Assembly (NCBI GenBank): GCA_023388015.1
Contig: JAEWHB010000001.1
Coordinates: forward strand, 1-29,826
From: Bacteroidota bacterium
GTDB lineage: Bacteria > Bacteroidota > Bacteroidia > Flavobacteriales > Weeksellaceae
Length of the DNA stretch: 29,826 nt
Reading direction: 5' to 3'
Position 1 is the stretch's first letter. Each line of letters begins with the position of its first letter. Position numbers and translations under genes: made by a program. Below the pieces are notes generated by a model. That model was not told the origin of the DNA. It saw only the letters and a program-made list of their open reading frames with translations, and ran no database searches. Below, piece by piece: positions 14,991 through 23,953 of this stretch.

Positions 14991-15355
14991 AGCGAACCAA
15001 TATTCAAAATTGTGAAGTTTCAGCGGTGATTGAAAAGCAACTTAACATCAAGTTTGAAAACTATGAATTTAGTCTGCAAGGTTGGGGAGATGTTGATAAT
15101 TATGCTATTATTAGAGAAAGTACATATGTTTTCTTAGAATGTGAATTAGGACAGAAACACCCTAATACAAACGTTCTAAAGTTGTATCCCTTTTTAGAAG
15201 AAAATCCAGAAATTAGTATTACGCTAATTCACTTCTTTTTCAAAGAAAATAAAACGCCTAAAAACAGATTGAAGCTTTGTACTTTCATCGCCAATAAGAT
15301 GAAAAATGAATTTGGAAATAGATTTAATTACAAAATGATTACTCAAAATGACTGA
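14987..15355 (+). CDS. Unknown small protein coupled to Cap5
   Basis: A 122-aa protein I do not recognise. GWGDVDNYAIIRES followed by YVFLECELGQKHP gives a strand pattern with acidic residues (D..E.E..K) that loosely recalls the PD-(D/E)xK nuclease core, and the rest alternates strands and helices. This fold suggestion is weak. The gene overlaps the Cap5 stop by 4 bp (ATGA) and the following AlbA-type gene by 8 bp, so it is translated in step with both. Such tight coupling suggests an accessory of the effector or a link to the restriction module. Confidence 0.72.
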   Translation: MKRTNIQNCEVSAVIEKQLNIKFENYEFSLQGWGDVDNYAIIRESTYVFLECELGQKHPNTNVLKLYPFLEENPEISITLIHFFFKENKTPKNRLKLCTFIANKMKNEFGNRFNYKMITQND

Positions 15356-17009
15356 AAAGCAATTAATAGAAACCTTAAACGACCTTCGAAGTCTTGCTTC
15401 TGAAAACGAAATTGTAGAATTTAAGGAAGCCAAGAACACCTATGATTTTACCAAACTGGGTAAATATTTTTCAGCCTTAAGCAACGAAGCTAATCTTTGC
15501 GGAAAACCGTATGCATGGCTAGTATTTGGAGTGAAAGACAAAGACCATAGTATTGTGGGTTCTCAATATCGTTTGTCAAGAAAGGATCTTGACAGTTTAA
15601 AAGGTGAAATTGCCAATAAAACAACCAACCGGATTTCTTTCATTAATATTCATGAATTAAATTTACCTGAAGGAAGAGTGTTGATGTTTCAAATTCCTGC
15701 TGCTCCTAAAGGTATTCCGGTTGCTTTTGACGGTCATTATTATGCCCGAGATGGAGAGGAATTAGTTCCCTTAAATATCGAAAAAATTGATCGAATTAGA
15801 GCGCAAGCCACTAAAGAAGATTGGAGTGCAGCTATAGTTCCTGAAGCCACTATAGAAGATTTGGATGTAGATGCAATTGCATTGGCAAGAAAAAACTTCA
15901 AGAATAAGTTTCCTGATAAAGCGGATGAAGTGGATACTTGGGATGATATTACTTTTTTAAATAAAGCTAAAGTTACCAGTAAAGGAAAAATCACAAGAAC
16001 AGCACTCATTCTTTTAGGAAAAGATGAATCAGAATATCTGCTGAACCCTGCAGATGCAAAAATCCGATGGAAATTAGTAGATGATCAGAATAACGATATT
16101 GATTACGAGATTTTTGGAATTCCTTTTATTCTTTCTGTTGAAAAAGTATTTGCTAAAATTAGAAATATCAAATACCGTTACATGCAAGAAGGGACAATTT
16201 TTCCGACAGAAGTAGCGAAGTACGAACCCTTCTCTATTCGTGAAGCCATTAACAACTGCATTGCACATCAAGATTATACAAAAAATGCTAGAATTAATGT
16301 AATCGAAATGCCCGATCAGTTGGTGTTTACCAATCAAGGTTCTTTTATTCCCGGAAATGTAGAAAAAGTAGTGATTGAAGATGCGCCAGAAGAATCTTAT
16401 CGGAATCCATTTTTAGCAACGGCAATGTTCAATCTGAAAATGGTCGATACCGCTGGTGGAGGAATTAAGAAGATTTTTAATTTTCAACGAGCTAGATTTT
16501 TTCCGCTACCAGATTACGACTTGTCAAACGAAAAAGTAAAAATGTCACTTTCCGGAAAAATTCTGGATATGGAGTATGCTCGGCTTTTAGCTCAGAACAA
16601 AGATTTGACCTTAGAAGAAATCATGATGCTGGATAAAGTTCAGAAAAAACTTCCACTTACAGCTTTAGAAGAAAAGCATTTGAAAAACAAAAAGCTAATT
16701 GAGGGAAGAAAACCGAACTTCTTTATAGGTTTAAAAGTAGCACAAAAAACAGGTCAAAAAGCAGATTATACAAAAACTAAAGGTTTTGACAAGCAATATT
16801 ATTTAGACCTAATTATAAAAGCAATCAAAGAACATAAAGATCTAAGTAGGAAAGATGTAGATGAATTATTGTGGATTAAACTACCTGATTGGATGACAGA
16901 GAAACAAAAGAAAACAAAGGTAAATCACCTATTGTCAGAATTACGTAGAAATGAAGTAATAGAAAATAAAGGATCATTTGGCAAACCAAAATGGGAGTTA
17001 AAAAGATAA
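15348..17009 (+). CDS. Schlafen AlbA_2 domain ATPase-like protein of the RM locus
   Basis: A 553-aa protein with an N-terminal Schlafen-type AlbA_2 domain (about residues 10-140; VEFKEAKNTYDF, then YAWLVFGVKD and GHYYARDGEELVPL). A RecG-like HATPase_c_4 region follows (IREAINNCIAHQDYTKN, then DTAGGGIKKIF), and the C-terminus is winged-helix-like. Proteins of this build are often found between hsdS and hsdR in type I loci. Their role is thought regulatory or DNA-binding but is not settled. It overlaps the preceding small gene by 8 bp. The region is on average closer in composition to hsdM and hsdR than to the CBASS genes. Confidence 0.85.
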   Translation: MTEKQLIETLNDLRSLASENEIVEFKEAKNTYDFTKLGKYFSALSNEANLCGKPYAWLVFGVKDKDHSIVGSQYRLSRKDLDSLKGEIANKTTNRISFINIHELNLPEGRVLMFQIPAAPKGIPVAFDGHYYARDGEELVPLNIEKIDRIRAQATKEDWSAAIVPEATIEDLDVDAIALARKNFKNKFPDKADEVDTWDDITFLNKAKVTSKGKITRTALILLGKDESEYLLNPADAKIRWKLVDDQNNDIDYEIFGIPFILSVEKVFAKIRNIKYRYMQEGTIFPTEVAKYEPFSIREAINNCIAHQDYTKNARINVIEMPDQLVFTNQGSFIPGNVEKVVIEDAPEESYRNPFLATAMFNLKMVDTAGGGIKKIFNFQRARFFPLPDYDLSNEKVKMSLSGKILDMEYARLLAQNKDLTLEEIMMLDKVQKKLPLTALEEKHLKNKKLIEGRKPNFFIGLKVAQKTGQKADYTKTKGFDKQYYLDLIIKAIKEHKDLSRKDVDELLWIKLPDWMTEKQKKTKVNHLLSELRRNEVIENKGSFGKPKWELKR

Positions 17010-17185
17010 GATGTGTTAGTGAATCTGTTAGAGCTTTTGTTAGAGAAATGTTAGAGCTTCATGATAGAAAAACTTCTCAAACGCTTGCTATAAGAGCAAC
17101 TGGTGATATTGCAGAAAGATTTATTAGAGCTTTAGTTAAACAATTTGTTAGAGAAAAGGTAAACATCATAGTGATAAATATATAG
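16991..17185 (+). CDS. Doubtful 64-aa basic helical protein before hsdR
   Basis: An open frame overlapping the end of the AlbA-type gene by 19 bp and ending 9 bp before hsdR. The DNA is periodic: GTTAGAG-like heptamers recur every 11-12 bp in two clusters (about 17027-17065 and 17121-17157). This gives two similar amphipathic segments, VRAFVREMLELHDRK and IRALVKQFVREK. It might be a small adaptor protein. Equally the open frame could be a by-product of the repeats in a spacer. No homologue comes to mind. Confidence 0.4.
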   Translation: MGVKKIRCVSESVRAFVREMLELHDRKTSQTLAIRATGDIAERFIRALVKQFVREKVNIIVINI

Positions 17186-17194
17186 TTTTTTAAA

Positions 17195-20100
17195 ATGTCA
17201 ATTCCATCGTATATAGAAGACCACATCAGCCAATTACCAGCAATTCAATTGCTGATAAAAATGGGCTATCAATATATTTCGCCAGAGCAGGCTTTGGATT
17301 TAAGAGAGCAAAGAAAAAGCAATGTTCTACTCACTTCTGTTCTCAAAAGTCAATTGCAGAAAATCAATAAAATTGATTACAAAGATGCTATTCACGATTT
17401 CTCAGATACCAATGTAGAACTGGCTATTAACGAATTAAAAAATCTGCCTGTTCATCTTGGTTTTATGAATGCCAATCAGCATTTTTACGACCTGATTACG
17501 TTAGGGAAATCATTTGAACAAACCATTAATGGGGATCGCAAAAGTTTTTCTTTCAAATACATCGATTGGGAAACTCCTGAAAACAATATTTTTCATGTAT
17601 CGGAAGAATTCTCCGTAACACGTTCTAATCGTTCCGACACCTATCGTCCGGATATTGTTTTGTTTGTTAATGGGATTCCGATGGTGGTGATAGAATGTAA
17701 ATCCAATGCCAATAAATCTCCTATAGAAGAAGGGATTTCACAGCATTTACGTAATCAGCAAGAAGACGGGATTCGTGATTTATATCTGTATTCAAATATC
17801 TTATTATCACTTGCGGTAAGTGAGGCAAAATATGCGACAACCGCTACGCCAATTAAGTTTTGGTCGGTATGGAAAGAAAAATTCACCACAAGTAAAGATG
17901 AAATTTCATTTCAACAAGACCTATTTGATTTAAAGCAAACAGAATTACCCAAAGATATCCATACCAAAGTTTTTAAATCGAGGTATGGATCTACCATAAA
18001 ATACTTTACAAAATTAGGAGAATTAGAAGTTGCTGTAACGGAACAAGACAGGTTGTTGTATAGCATTTGTAGCCCGAACCGCTTATTGGAACTGATATTT
18101 CGCTTTGTTCTATTTGACGAAGGCATAAAAAAAATCACGCGATACCAACAGTATTTTGGAATCACGAAAACCATCCAACGAATTGAAAAAATAGACCATT
18201 CCGGAAGACGAAAAGGAGGTGTTATTTGGCATACACAAGGGAGTGGAAAGTCTCTGACTATGGTAATGTTGGCTGAGCAAATTGCACTAAGCAAAAAGAT
18301 CAAAAACCCTAAAATTATTTTGGTTACAGACCGTATTGATCTCAATTCTCAAATTACCGAAACTTTTCAGAAGTGCAATATTCCGGTTGAAGAAGCTGCT
18401 ACAGGAAAGCATTTGATTGAGTTGCTAAAAAGTAATTCAGATGCAGTAATCACTACAATTATCAACAAATTTAAGGCGGCAGTTAATCAAGAGCCTGATG
18501 GATTTAGCTCGTCGGAAATCTTTATTTTAATTGATGAAGGTCACCGAAGTCAGTATAAAACATTCAATGTGAAAATGCAAAAAACTTTTCCTAATGGTTG
18601 TTTTATTGCTTTCACGGGTACTCCGCTTATGAAATCGGAAAAAAATACAGCTGATAAATTCGGAGGTATTATTGATGAATATACGATTAAAGATGCCGTA
18701 GATGATGGTGCAGTTGTACCTTTATTATATGAAGGAAGACACAATTCTATTAGTGTAAACGAAAAACCATTGGATAGCTTTTTTGATAAAGTTTCTGAAC
18801 CCCTGACCAAGTATGGGAAAGCGGGATTAAAAAGAAAATACAGCAGTAAAAACGCTATCAATAAAGCCGATCAGGTAATTTATGATAGAGCTTGGGATAT
18901 TACAGAACATTTTGTGGATTTTATACAGGGAACAGGGTTTAAAGCTCAATTGGTTGCTCCCAATAAAACCACTGCCATTTTATACCGAAAATATTTGAAT
19001 GAAATCGGAAAAGTAACTTCCGACGTAGTGATTTCTGCACCTGATATTAGAGAAAATCACGAAGATGCATTCGAAGAAAATGAAAATTTAGTGTTGTCAT
19101 TTCACAAAGCGATGATGGATAAATACGGTACGCAAGAAAAGTATGAAAAGTCCATTATCAACGCATTTAAAAAGCAAGATGAACCTGAAATTATTATTGT
19201 AGTAGATAAACTTCTAACGGGCTTTGATGCTCCAAAAAATCGGGTATTGTATTTAACTCGAAGTTTAAAAGAGCATACTTTGTTACAAGCAATTGCTCGT
19301 GTAAACAGAGTGGCGGAAGGGAAAGATTATGGTTTAATTATCGATTATTATGGCAACCTAGAGAATTTAGACAAAGCGATAGAAATCTATTCTGGGAGTG
19401 ATGAATTTAATGCCCAAGATTTAAAGGGCTCTGTAACCAATGTCAAAGACGTTATAAAAGATTTGCCTCAATCGCATTCCGAAGTTTGGGATATTTTTTC
19501 CGCCATCAAGAATAAATACGATACAGAAGCATACGCTGTTCATCTTGGAGACGACCAGCAACGCCATTTGTTCTACGAAAAACTATCAAAATTGGTTAGG
19601 CTATTTGGATTAGCAATGGCAACCATAGAATTCAATGACGTGAAAAACGATGAAGTCATTGAAAAATACAAGAAAGACATTAAATTTTTTACACAATTGA
19701 GAATCGATGTTAAGCGCAGGTATTTTGATGATATTGATTTCAAAGAATACGAACCACAAGTTCAAAAATTGATTGACAAACACATCACCACAGATGGCGA
19801 AGTTTTAAAAATCACGCAACCCATTGATATTTTCAACAAACAACAAAGAGATGAAGAAGTAGAAAAATTGACGGGAAAAGCAGCAAAAGCAGACCATATT
19901 GCATCAAGGACTTCCAAAGGAATCTCCATCAAAATGGATGAAGATCCTATTTTCTATAGAAAATTATCTGAGCTAATTAAACAAACCATCGCCGATTATA
20001 AACAAAGTAGAATAGATGAAACTGAATATCTCAATAAGATCCGTGAAATTGAAAATATCTTTTTAACAGGAAAGCAAGATGACGTGCCGGAAATATTGGT

Positions 20101-20407
20101 TGGAGATAAAATTGGCATAGCCTTTTACAACCAGATCAATGATCAGCTATCCAATTTTTTAATTGAAAAGAACAACAATGCACAGATTGCTAAAGAGGTA
20201 AAAAATATTTTATTTCAGAATATTTTCGATGGAGAAAAACCAATCATCGATTGGAAAAAAAATAAGGATTTGGAAAAGCAAATCAGTGGGGAGTTAGATG
20301 ATTACTTTTATTCAGTTTCATTGGAACTGTCACAACAGATTCCGTTTGATCTGCTTGATGTTTTCATTGAAGAAATTTTAAAAATTGCGAAAAAGCAAAT
20401 TGATTAA
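17195..20407 (+). CDS. hsdR: Type I restriction endonuclease subunit (translocase/nuclease)
   Basis: A 1070-aa HsdR. The N-terminal nuclease has the PD-(D/E)xK residues D153 (YRPDIVLF) and E167-x-K169 (VIECKS). The superfamily 2 motor has Walker A TQGSGKS (347-353), motif II DEGH (447-450) and motif III FTGTPL. The long C-terminal helical part binds the methylase core. With HsdM and HsdS it translocates and cuts unmethylated DNA at a distance. Length is full. The stop overlaps the start of the YgjP-like gene in TAATG, so the last two genes are coupled. Confidence 0.96.
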   Translation: MSIPSYIEDHISQLPAIQLLIKMGYQYISPEQALDLREQRKSNVLLTSVLKSQLQKINKIDYKDAIHDFSDTNVELAINELKNLPVHLGFMNANQHFYDLITLGKSFEQTINGDRKSFSFKYIDWETPENNIFHVSEEFSVTRSNRSDTYRPDIVLFVNGIPMVVIECKSNANKSPIEEGISQHLRNQQEDGIRDLYLYSNILLSLAVSEAKYATTATPIKFWSVWKEKFTTSKDEISFQQDLFDLKQTELPKDIHTKVFKSRYGSTIKYFTKLGELEVAVTEQDRLLYSICSPNRLLELIFRFVLFDEGIKKITRYQQYFGITKTIQRIEKIDHSGRRKGGVIWHTQGSGKSLTMVMLAEQIALSKKIKNPKIILVTDRIDLNSQITETFQKCNIPVEEAATGKHLIELLKSNSDAVITTIINKFKAAVNQEPDGFSSSEIFILIDEGHRSQYKTFNVKMQKTFPNGCFIAFTGTPLMKSEKNTADKFGGIIDEYTIKDAVDDGAVVPLLYEGRHNSISVNEKPLDSFFDKVSEPLTKYGKAGLKRKYSSKNAINKADQVIYDRAWDITEHFVDFIQGTGFKAQLVAPNKTTAILYRKYLNEIGKVTSDVVISAPDIRENHEDAFEENENLVLSFHKAMMDKYGTQEKYEKSIINAFKKQDEPEIIIVVDKLLTGFDAPKNRVLYLTRSLKEHTLLQAIARVNRVAEGKDYGLIIDYYGNLENLDKAIEIYSGSDEFNAQDLKGSVTNVKDVIKDLPQSHSEVWDIFSAIKNKYDTEAYAVHLGDDQQRHLFYEKLSKLVRLFGLAMATIEFNDVKNDEVIEKYKKDIKFFTQLRIDVKRRYFDDIDFKEYEPQVQKLIDKHITTDGEVLKITQPIDIFNKQQRDEEVEKLTGKAAKADHIASRTSKGISIKMDEDPIFYRKLSELIKQTIADYKQSRIDETEYLNKIREIENIFLTGKQDDVPEILVGDKIGIAFYNQINDQLSNFLIEKNNNAQIAKEVKNILFQNIFDGEKPIIDWKKNKDLEKQISGELDDYFYSVSLELSQQIPFDLLDVFIEEILKIAKKQID

Positions 20408-21111
20408 TGGAGCAGATAATGTATAAGTATGGTAAGAAAACCATCGAAGCTGATGTAAAATACTCCAATCGCAAAACAATTGATTTAAGAGTGTTTCCGG
20501 AAGGAAATGTTGAAATTACTGCACCTCTTGAGACGGAGATTAGTCTCATATTGAGTAAGGTGAAAACAAAATCGAAATGGATTATAGATCAGCAAAAATC
20601 GTTCGAATTATACAAACCGTATACAACAAAAAGACTGTACGTTTCAGGAGAAACGCACCGCTATCTGGGAAGACAGTATAAATTACAAGTAGAAGATAAT
20701 GTACATCATAAGACGGGAGTTTCGTTTTCAAAAGGACTATTGGTAGTCAATGCCAAAGATGAGGCAGATGTAGAAAAGCAATTAAGAAAGTTCTATTCAA
20801 ATAGAGCATCGATAATTTTTAATGAAATATTAGAAAAGATTTTAGAAGAATTTTCTCAGTTTAAAAACTATGAAATCAGCCTAAAACATCGTTTTCTAAC
20901 CAAAAGATGGGGAAGTTGCTCCACAAATGGGAATATTCTTTTAAATACTGAATTGATTAAAGCAAGTAAATCTTGTATAGAATATGTGTTATTACACGAG
21001 TTGTGTCATTTAAAGCATGCTAATCACTCAAAAGCTTTTTATAGTATGTTAAATGGATTGATGCCGGAGTGGGAAAAGTTAAAATTAAAATTGGAGAAAG
21101 ATTTAAGTTAG
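20407..21111 (+). CDS. YgjP-like (DUF45) zinc metallopeptidase at the end of the RM operon
   Basis: A 234-aa protein of the YgjP/DUF45 family (M48/SprT-like). The zinc site is HELCH (H197, E198, H201), followed by LKHANHSKAF with H204 and H207 as third-ligand candidates. The family's RWGSCSTNGNILLN stands before it (168-181). Such genes are regular companions of hsdR in type I loci and are suspected to turn over restriction subunits, which is not shown here. It is the last gene of the long plus-strand operon and converges on the small gene at 21130-21366. Confidence 0.88.
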   Translation: MEQIMYKYGKKTIEADVKYSNRKTIDLRVFPEGNVEITAPLETEISLILSKVKTKSKWIIDQQKSFELYKPYTTKRLYVSGETHRYLGRQYKLQVEDNVHHKTGVSFSKGLLVVNAKDEADVEKQLRKFYSNRASIIFNEILEKILEEFSQFKNYEISLKHRFLTKRWGSCSTNGNILLNTELIKASKSCIEYVLLHELCHLKHANHSKAFYSMLNGLMPEWEKLKLKLEKDLS

Positions 21112-21129
21112 ATTAATTTATCGGGATTT

Positions 21130-21366
21130 TTAATTTTTGGCTTCAATACAGTTTTGAGAAGAAAAACTCCCAATCTGTACTTTCGACTTTTTATCGTAAA
21201 CATTGAAATATCGCCAATTAGGATACTCTCGATTGAGGAAATCAATGAATTTTTTCAAGTTATTTACATGCCATTTTTTGAAAGAACCACCGCCAAGTGG
21301 AGTTCCGCCAACTTTGACAATGCATATCATTTCTTTTGATTTTATCATTTCAGAACCATTCATCAT
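21130..21366 (-). CDS. Unknown 78-aa protein downstream of rep
   Basis: A small protein with a glycine-rich IVKVGGTPLGGGSFKKWHV motif and a helix LKKFIDFLNREYPNW. I do not know its function. It starts 3 bp past the end of the Rep gene and is probably in the HTH-Rep operon. Two adjacent ATG codons begin it, and the 22 bp over these codons recur, inverted, at 409-430 near the other end of the element. The frame looks genuine because of its position and its non-repetitive composition. Confidence 0.62.
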   Translation of the reverse strand: MMNGSEMIKSKEMICIVKVGGTPLGGGSFKKWHVNNLKKFIDFLNREYPNWRYFNVYDKKSKVQIGSFSSQNCIEAKN

Positions 21367-21369
21367 TAG

Positions 21370-22350
21370 TTATTTTATGCCCCAATCTTTCAAGCAATTC
21401 GTTAATATGTTGTTCCTACAGTCTTGAAATGATTTGTCTTTTTTCCGGTATTGTTTGTACATATTTTTGAGCCGATAGTAGGCTGGAGTCAACTTTTCAT
21501 TTTCCATAATCTTATGGGTGATTGATAAGGCAAAATCTGATTCAGAATTTGAAAACCAATGTGAAAGGACGTTGTAAACAGTTGAAAATTGGTTATGTCG
21601 CTCGATTTGGATTTTTGTTGAAAGTGGATGAGTTGCCTTGGGGAAAATCAGAAAAGTGATGTAGCTTTCGTTAATTGATTCTCGTTTTTCAAAAGAAAAT
21701 TCAAAACTTAAGTCAGCATCTTTCTGTAATTTATTTCTTGTTGTATTTAGTAACCGACGTAATTCGGAAAGCTGGTTGTATTTGTTTTCAATGAAAAGTA
21801 TTTGTTTGAATTCTAATATTGAAATTTTAGTTGCTCCACGTAGTTTCCAACTTGATAGGAATTTATAAATCCTTTTTGCCAAATATCCTCGTAAATCAAT
21901 TGCAATTTTTTGGTTGTATTGGGTATATTTTCCTTTTGAGCAAGTTCCAATGTAAACCAAATAGGGAACAACATGAGGGTTCAGGTAAATGTCCAATTTT
22001 TTAATTCTTGGCGTATAGTCCATCGTGGTAAGAACCATTGCAGAACGTTCTTTCAAATTATTTGATACTTCATCAAACCAAGTGTAATTGATTTCGATGA
22101 ATTTCATTTTAAACGCTTGTTTCTTGATGTAAGTATAATTGTTTCTTTTATCGGAGAGTTTGGTTAAGTCAATCGTTACAAAGGGTGTTTCAAATAAGTC
22201 TTTGCTGATGATTTTTTCTTCCGTTAAGTAAGGTTGAAGTTCTCCCATTATCAAAGTCAGAATGTTTTCCTGAATCTCATTGAATTCATATCGTGCATAG
22301 GTAATGCGATTGGGTTGTTTAATCCAATTACTGATTTCATAAGATTCCAT
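21370..22350 (-). CDS. Replication initiator, Rep_3/RepB type
   Basis: A 326-aa initiator of the Rep_3 (PF01051) type found on Bacteroidota plasmids and integrative elements. Two winged-helix repeats are suggested: the first holds residues about 15-130 (YARYEFNEIQENILTLIMGEL, an opening typical of the family) and the second about 145-240 (IDLRGYLAKRIYKFLSSW). Such proteins bind iterons and open the origin. Its presence implies that the excised circle can replicate. The likely iterons are at 213-314, about 3 kb from this gene on the circle although 21 kb away in the chromosome. It is 2 bp after the HTH gene, in the same operon. Confidence 0.82.
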   Translation of the reverse strand: MESYEISNWIKQPNRITYARYEFNEIQENILTLIMGELQPYLTEEKIISKDLFETPFVTIDLTKLSDKRNNYTYIKKQAFKMKFIEINYTWFDEVSNNLKERSAMVLTTMDYTPRIKKLDIYLNPHVVPYLVYIGTCSKGKYTQYNQKIAIDLRGYLAKRIYKFLSSWKLRGATKISILEFKQILFIENKYNQLSELRRLLNTTRNKLQKDADLSFEFSFEKRESINESYITFLIFPKATHPLSTKIQIERHNQFSTVYNVLSHWFSNSESDFALSITHKIMENEKLTPAYYRLKNMYKQYRKKDKSFQDCRNNILTNCLKDWGIK

Positions 22351-22352
22351 GC

Positions 22353-22640
22353 TTATGCTTTTACGAGATTCTTATTTTTTCGAGCAATTTCAAGTAACTC
22401 CTTTTTCGAATAGAAAATGGATTGGGCAATCTGATAACGTGGTATAATTCCTTTCTTTACCCATGAAATTAGCGTCACAACACTAACGCCTAAAAATGCT
22501 GCAGCTTCTTTTTGGGATAGTCTATCTTCTTCTGGAGTAACTGTGTCGGATGTGAGTTCTGTTTTACGGATTTCGTTTATGACCTTTCGAACAATACGTT
22601 CCAAGTCATCTTTTGAATGTGTGTAAAGTAAAGTTGACAT
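22353..22640 (-). CDS. Excisionase-like HTH protein
   Basis: A 95-aa protein with a C-terminal HTH_17 (MerR/excisionase-like) domain, LSQKEAAAFLGVSVVTLISW followed by VKKGIIPRYQI, residues 42-75. The helical N-terminus is probably for dimerisation. Such proteins act as recombination directionality factors or as regulators of rep genes. It leads the minus-strand operon with Rep. A 9-bp inverted repeat, GACATTTGT with ACAAATGTC (22636-22689), overlaps its start codon and may be its own binding site. Confidence 0.82.
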   Translation of the reverse strand: MSTLLYTHSKDDLERIVRKVINEIRKTELTSDTVTPEEDRLSQKEAAAFLGVSVVTLISWVKKGIIPRYQIAQSIFYSKKELLEIARKNKNLVKA

Positions 22641-22689
22641 TTGTATAAAATTAGAAGGGGTTAAACTTTAATTCAATACAACAAATGTC
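22636..22689. promoter_or_regulatory. Inverted repeat over the start of the HTH gene
   Basis: GACATTTGT (22636-22644) and ACAAATGTC (22681-22689) form 9-bp perfect arms 36 bp apart. The left arm includes the ATG of the HTH gene. This arrangement suits a looped or dimer-pair operator of the HTH-Rep operon. Binding is inferred only. Confidence 0.5.
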
Positions 22690-22709
22690 TAAAGTGGATT
22701 AAAATTATT

Positions 22710-22750
22710 TTGCGGTGGTTTAGCAGCAGATTTTAGGAAATTCACCGCAA
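22710..22750. repeat. Inverted repeat TTGCGGTG/CACCGCAA, second copy of the oriT-side repeat
   Basis: TTGCGGTG (22710-22717) and CACCGCAA (22743-22750) with a 25-bp spacer. The same arms, with a 20-bp spacer, are at 1762-1801 in the oriT candidate. It sits 3 bp before the stop of the 399-aa gene and upstream of the HTH-Rep operon. Two copies of one hairpin near opposite ends of the element suggest a shared protein or a second transfer/replication site. Confidence 0.6.
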
Positions 22751-22753
22751 TAC

Positions 22754-23953
22754 TTAAGATTTGTACAGCTGTTCTATGACTTTGTTCGTTTCTTTGAAGC
22801 AATGAAAGCTAGCGTTTTTATCATTGGAAGTCAATTGTATTTTATCTTTTTTAGATGATTTGCTTAATTGATCATTTAGATGATGATTTCTGATATTGGA
22901 CTCCGAAAATCCTTTAATTCCTCTATTTCTAAATATTTTTTCGATGGTTTCACTAAATTCCATACCTTTCTTTAGTTGATGTTTTGGTTTTTGATAATGC
23001 ATCAAAAACCATTTCATTTCATATAGAAAGAAAAATATTCGGCTAATTCCTATTTGTCTGTCTTTTACGCTATAATTATCTAAATTTTTATCAAGTATTT
23101 TTTCCAGATAAGTTCTCCAACCTTCTTCGCAGTTGTTTTCTCCAGTTAAAAATTTTACGAAATCAATTGCTAGATTTTTAGGATGTGTGTTTGTGATTTC
23201 TCTGAAATAAGTGTCAAATAAAAGGGTAATTTCTTCTAATTTGTTGATTGCGAAATGACTAGTTGATCCTTTGTAAATATTTAATTCTAATTCTAAGCTA
23301 CTTCTTACGCTTGCTAAAGCATACAAAATAAGCCATTTGTGATTATTAATCGAGTCTTCAATTTTAATATCATGATGCACACAGTCATCATTAATTATTT
23401 GAAGAATTCTGATTTCAATCTCAGATAATAAAGAAACTAAGTATGCTGTAGTCTTCTTGTCAAACTCGAAATTATTATTAATGTTCAAATGAAGTATAGC
23501 ATCATCATAAACAGGGAGCCAAGCCTTTGAGCCATACTCAAATTGCCAACCGTTTTCATTTAGTAATGAATCAAATACAGGTTCGATTACATCGATTTGG
23601 TCAAAACCTAAAAAATTATCAATATAGTTTGTGAATTCATAACCTTTTGAATTGAAAATTTGATTGGCAGTACTTTCAAAATTATTTGAAGTAACAATAA
23701 CGTGATATAAAAAGTGACTATATTCTAAAAATGATAAATGCTTGATTCTATAAACATTATCTATAGTGAGTGCTTTTTTAAATTCATTCCCACTAAATCT
23801 TGTGCATAGTTCCTTTAAATTGTCATTCTCATTAAAATTTATAGCAACATTGGATTCAGGAATCGTTAAATTACATTTGAAAAGACATAAATAAACATCG
23901 AATGGATTATCTACACTCTTCAAATTATTTGCTTGGTTTAAATCTTGTCCCAT
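22754..23953 (-). CDS. Unknown 399-aa protein in operon with the integrase
   Basis: Not recognised. It is a soluble, mostly helical acidic protein, with many aromatic residues, no transmembrane segment and no signal peptide. It overlaps the 3' end of the integrase gene by 16 bp, so it is translated from the integrase mRNA. A basic C-terminal part (KPKHQLKKGM and later LSKSSKKDKIQ) could touch nucleic acid. Its position just after the integrase suggests a part in recombination control, element maintenance or defence cargo; nothing in the sequence decides this. Confidence 0.7.
   Translation of the reverse strand: MGQDLNQANNLKSVDNPFDVYLCLFKCNLTIPESNVAINFNENDNLKELCTRFSGNEFKKALTIDNVYRIKHLSFLEYSHFLYHVIVTSNNFESTANQIFNSKGYEFTNYIDNFLGFDQIDVIEPVFDSLLNENGWQFEYGSKAWLPVYDDAILHLNINNNFEFDKKTTAYLVSLLSEIEIRILQIINDDCVHHDIKIEDSINNHKWLILYALASVRSSLELELNIYKGSTSHFAINKLEEITLLFDTYFREITNTHPKNLAIDFVKFLTGENNCEEGWRTYLEKILDKNLDNYSVKDRQIGISRIFFFLYEMKWFLMHYQKPKHQLKKGMEFSETIEKIFRNRGIKGFSESNIRNHHLNDQLSKSSKKDKIQLTSNDKNASFHCFKETNKVIEQLYKS

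Noticed and set aside
15740..16337. Minus-strand open frames inside the AlbA-type gene
   Set aside because: They are antisense shadows of a well-supported gene, with low-complexity products.
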